This document shows positions 61,020-64,000 of a stretch of DNA of 64,000 nt, piece after piece. The translations under genes were made by a program, and so were the position numbers. The notes beneath the pieces were generated by a model that saw only the letters and a program-made list of their open reading frames with translations, did no database searches and was not told where the DNA came from. Where the stretch lies: assembly GCA_900088475.1 (NCBI GenBank), contig FLMG01001544.1, forward strand, positions 1 to 64,000, in the 5' to 3' direction. Origin of the DNA: Hyphochytrium catenoides (Eukaryota; Sar; Hyphochytriomycetes; Hyphochytriales; Hyphochytriaceae). Numbering within the stretch: the stretch's first letter is position 1; each line of letters begins with the position of its first letter.

Positions 61020-62302
61020 CTTGGGATATGCAGCCAACTGACTGGACAAAGCTCCTGCAGACTATCCTAGCTCATCGCGAGATAGTGGCTTGCCCACCTT
61101 TGGGCAAGGGAACTTTCAAGCTGTTGACACTAGTATAGGGAGCCTTTGGAAGCAAGGAGCAATGGATATCGTGCTTCCAAAGTACAACAAGCAGATGGCA
61201 GCACTTCCCTAGCAGTGCTCTCCTTCCACGCACTCCAGCTCAAGCAAAAGCTACAGCGGGGGTCGGATACCCACGCGACTTCCTCTTGGGAGCTGATGCT
61301 CCACCCTCACTGTCTCCGTGGGCCTCCTTCTTGGCACATATTGTCCTTCTTCGGCAGTAGCTGTCCGCATACTATTGCCTATCTGCATCTTCATATCATG
61401 AAGAGACAGACTTCCAGATGCCAAGCTCCAGCAAAGGAAAGATCATCATGAGGAAGATGCAAAAACCTGCTGAGGTTGACCCTGCCAAATGAAGAATCAT
61501 CTAGAAGAATCAACATGTTGATTAATCACTGAGCTGAGGAGAAGTTCAAAGCAGCAAGCCAGCAGCTGTCGCTCTTCTTGAAGGAAACTGTCAGTTTGGT
61601 GCTTTCTCGAGGGAGCGATGATGCGGCGATGGCCTCTAGACTAGTTCTTTATGGGCCTCAGCAAGTCAGCAAGCTCTGAGGACAGTTTCTGCTCGAGATA
61701 TAAGGGTCTTGCAGCTGCATCAAGGCAGCCGGCTCTCGGTGATACCCTGTAGACAATCTACTTCTGTTCATCAAAGGCTGATTAGGCTGAGTGAGCACTA
61801 TGCACAGCTCGAATATAGGGCATCGATGTGCGCTAGTAGTATGGGGCACGGATGGCGCTAGAGCCTCTGTTGCGAGGAAGCAACAGTAACTGAGGGTTCT
61901 GATTGCACAAGGCACAATGGTGGGTACTGGATGCAAGGCGAGACTAGGGACATAGAAGCATAATATACTGTTTATCGGTAGAAACGGAAAGGCTCAGTGG
62001 AGCTTTCATCACCGAAAGGGAGTGCTTGGTAATTACTTCTGGGTGACCCCCAAGCGAGTCTGTCTTGGTTCGATGAGGGAAGCCGATAACGGGGAAGGCC
62101 TCAACGCTCAATCATACCCTTAACTCTTCCAGCCAGCGGTCCCAACCCGTTGGAGTGATGCCTGGACCCTTGCTTCCCTCCTGTCATAAATCCAACTAGG
62201 GTGGCGAAGACCGAGTATGGCTCTGGTCCGCCACCCCTGACAGTCCTAAGTAGGGGTCCCATCAGTTATACGCATCCGTGAGCTCACGTCGATCATGCCT
62301 AA
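61020..62302. other. intergenic region, about 1.3 kb
   Basis: It lies upstream of the GH81 start and downstream of the kinase stop, both on the minus strand. It contains several direct short words and a strong hairpin at 62199-62236. No coding region with family motifs was found. Confidence 0.5.
62199..62236. other. inverted repeat / hairpin in kinase 3' flank
   Basis: Arms GGGTGGCG (62199-62206) and CGCCACCC (62229-62236) form a perfect 8-bp stem. A second partial stem (GACC with GGTC) continues inside. It is 67 nt beyond the kinase stop on the minus strand, so it may lie in the 3' untranslated region. Confidence 0.5.
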
Positions 62303-64000
62303 CTAGTTAGGCACGTCACCCGTGGAACCCTGACGAGGCATCACCGGGCCTGGCAAGGAGATCGGCGTCTCCACTCCAAAGCGTGCAACCTCTATCTCCT
62401 TCGGCTTGATAGTTGACTCTCTCTTTTTGTGCGGCCCCTTCGATGGAGATGGTGGACCTCGCGCTTGATCCAATAAGACCTCCAACTGCCTCACAATCTC
62501 GGTGAAAGGCAATCTCTCATTCCATTCTGGCTTCCAGGTATTCTGGAACAGGCTCTTCAAATCATCGGGCCAGGTGTCGACCAGGGGAGGCCGAAGATTG
62601 TGCTGAGTCACGCCTGCAACCACTTCCATCACTGTGAGCTCCTGGAAGGGTTCTGACCAAGTCATCACTTCCCATAGGATGATAGAAAAGGAGAAGATGT
62701 CACACCCGTACTGGTATCGTTGACCCGTAAGAACCTAGGCAATGCAACGGCGGAAGGTCAAACAATAAAGAGGGAAGGTGTCAGCTGAGCGTAAAGTGAC
62801 GCTTCACGAATTGCTTGGATACAAAGGGAATATGAAGTAAACAGAGATGACCAGCGCGGCTTAACACGACAAACAGGGAGACAGAAAACCTCTCACGTCT
62901 CTTCGTGGGCTCTGTCTGAAGAATTCTCGGACTCACCTCTGGAGCACACCACAGGGGACTGCCGCACTGCGTCATAGTCTTCGTCGAGTCTGTGATGCGG
63001 CTCATGCCGAAGTCCCCAACTTTGGCCGTTAGATCTCTTTTAAGCCAGACATTCTGACATAGCAAGAAGGTGTGAGGACTAAGAGCTTTTTGCCTCTACT
63101 ATATTTCTTATCGGCGTCTGCTCTCGAGATTTCTCCGCTATGAGTGTGACCTCTGCCAGACGGGATCCTCTCCAGTTATCTTTCCCCTACCTTCTTTCTC
63201 GCCTGCCCGTACCTGCACCGGCCCAAACCCTTATCATCATCGCCCCGTTCACTTACCTGGCTCTTCAGATCCCTATGGATGATTTCCTTCTGATGAAGGT
63301 ATTTCATTCCCTTTGCGATATCCAGCCCTATACTGAGTCCCTTCATGTAGTGGTCTGGCTGAGGTCTCATCTGAGTATGATAAAAGTCCCACAGGCTGCC
63401 ACCTTCCATCAGCTCTGTAGCAATAAGAAGCTTTGGTGGCTGTTCCAGGCTGCCAATAAGGGCTACTAGATTTGGATGGTCTAACTGTCTCATGATATTG
63501 ACCTATAGGGAAGGAAAGGAGATGGCCAATCAGACCAAGGAAGCAATTGTTAGTAAGGACTTCGAAAAAGGGAGACCTAAGGTATCCAAATTAAAGGCAG
63601 ACGACAAGGGCGGGGCGAACGAGACATCTCTACAAGGTTAGGTACTGACAAGAAAGATTGTCAACGGGTGTCATAGATCACCGGCAAAAATAGGGAATAC
63701 AAGGAAGAGATAGATAGCGTAGGCGGAAGAGGAAGAGGGATATGAGTAGGTCGAAATTCTTTATACGCCTGTTACCTCCTTATGGAACTCGTCCAGAATT
63801 TCTGTCTTCACTCCGTCAACAAAGAGCTGCTTCACAGCAACCTTAATCTGACCTTGGTAGATGCCCTCAAAGACAGTGCCTGACAACGCATCAAGAGGAA
63901 GGTGATGACTCGATACTAACACCGGGAGAAGAGGAAGATGACTGTTGTGGCAGAACAAGATTGAACTAGAGATAGAGAGGGGAAATGGCACACAACTTCA
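62303..64000 (-). CDS. TKL-type protein kinase, C-terminal part (runs off window)
   Basis: The gene enters from beyond 64000 and stops at 62303. Kinase subdomains appear in order over several exons: glycine-loop end 'GTVFEGIYQGQIKVAVKQL' (near 63890-63780), 'MRQLDHPNLVALIG', 'IATELMEGGSLWDF', catalytic loop 'IIHRDLKS-QN' split by an intron, 'KVGDFGMSR', 'GSPLWCAPE', 'YGCDIFSFSIILWEV' and 'PEWNERLPF'. The HRDLKSxN loop and the Trp/Pro features are those of tyrosine-kinase-like (RAF/MLK-type) Ser/Thr kinases, which usually act in signalling downstream of receptors. A short basic, Pro-rich tail ('PPSPSKGPHKKRES') follows the kinase fold. The N-terminal regulatory part is not in the window, so receptor or partner cannot be named. 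Confidence 0.88.

Overview
The window is nuclear DNA of an intron-rich, gene-dense microbial eukaryote. Almost every recognisable gene is split by short GT-AG introns, often 50-350 nt and frequently CT-rich on the coding strand. The proteins are typical eukaryotic housekeeping factors: a p300/CBP acetyltransferase, CstF-64, a CNOT10-like protein, exocyst Sec3, a PI4K, a mitochondrial carrier and HisRS. I found no viral, plasmid or bacterial operon structure, no CRISPR array, no rRNA or tRNA gene and no intact transposon. The set does not look clearly animal, land-plant or fungal (bromodomain-containing p300, GH81 glucanase, GSTCD-type methyltransferase, CNOT10). I would call it a protist and leave the lineage open. 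Three runs of N mark assembly gaps (6494-6495, 23831-23884, 52158-52190).

Layout. 0-10 kb: RraA-like protein (+), p300/CBP acetyltransferase (-), and a stand-alone ASCH protein (+) converging on a HAD phosphatase (-). 10-20 kb: mitochondrial carrier (+), GSTCD-type methyltransferase (+), histidyl-tRNA synthetase (-). 20-33 kb: mevalonate kinase (+) divergent from HisRS, a poorly coding 2.4-kb stretch, an F-box protein (+), an unrecognised gene (+), a membrane-anchored serine carboxypeptidase (+), and an ankyrin-RING protein (-). 33-43 kb: CNOT10-like (-), a SIM-UBL-SWIM-RING protein (+), CstF-64-like (+). 43-64 kb: PI4K with an added membrane domain (-), a doubtful small gene (-), a dual-specificity phosphatase (-), exocyst Sec3 (+), a membrane-anchored GH81 glucanase (-), and a TKL-type kinase cut by the window end (-).

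For twelve genes I could join exons by hand so that all splice phases agree and the total length is a multiple of three with one terminal stop: RraA, ASCH, carrier, methyltransferase, mevalonate kinase, carboxypeptidase, ankyrin-RING, SIM-UBL-SWIM-RING, CstF-64, PI4K, phosphatase and GH81. These models are the firmest part of the annotation. HisRS, Sec3, CNOT10, p300 and the F-box gene are identified with internal exons but have incompletely resolved joins or starts.

The genes are an ordinary eukaryotic neighbourhood and do not form one pathway. The most unusual items are protein architectures: a PI4-kinase reading directly out of about four transmembrane helices, a RING/SWIM ligase carrying a SUMO-interacting motif and a ubiquitin-like domain, two luminal hydrolases converted to type II membrane proteins, and a CstF-64 without its usual C-terminal domain. 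A recurrent class of 14-18 bp period tandem duplications, two of which duplicate a 5' splice site, also stands out.
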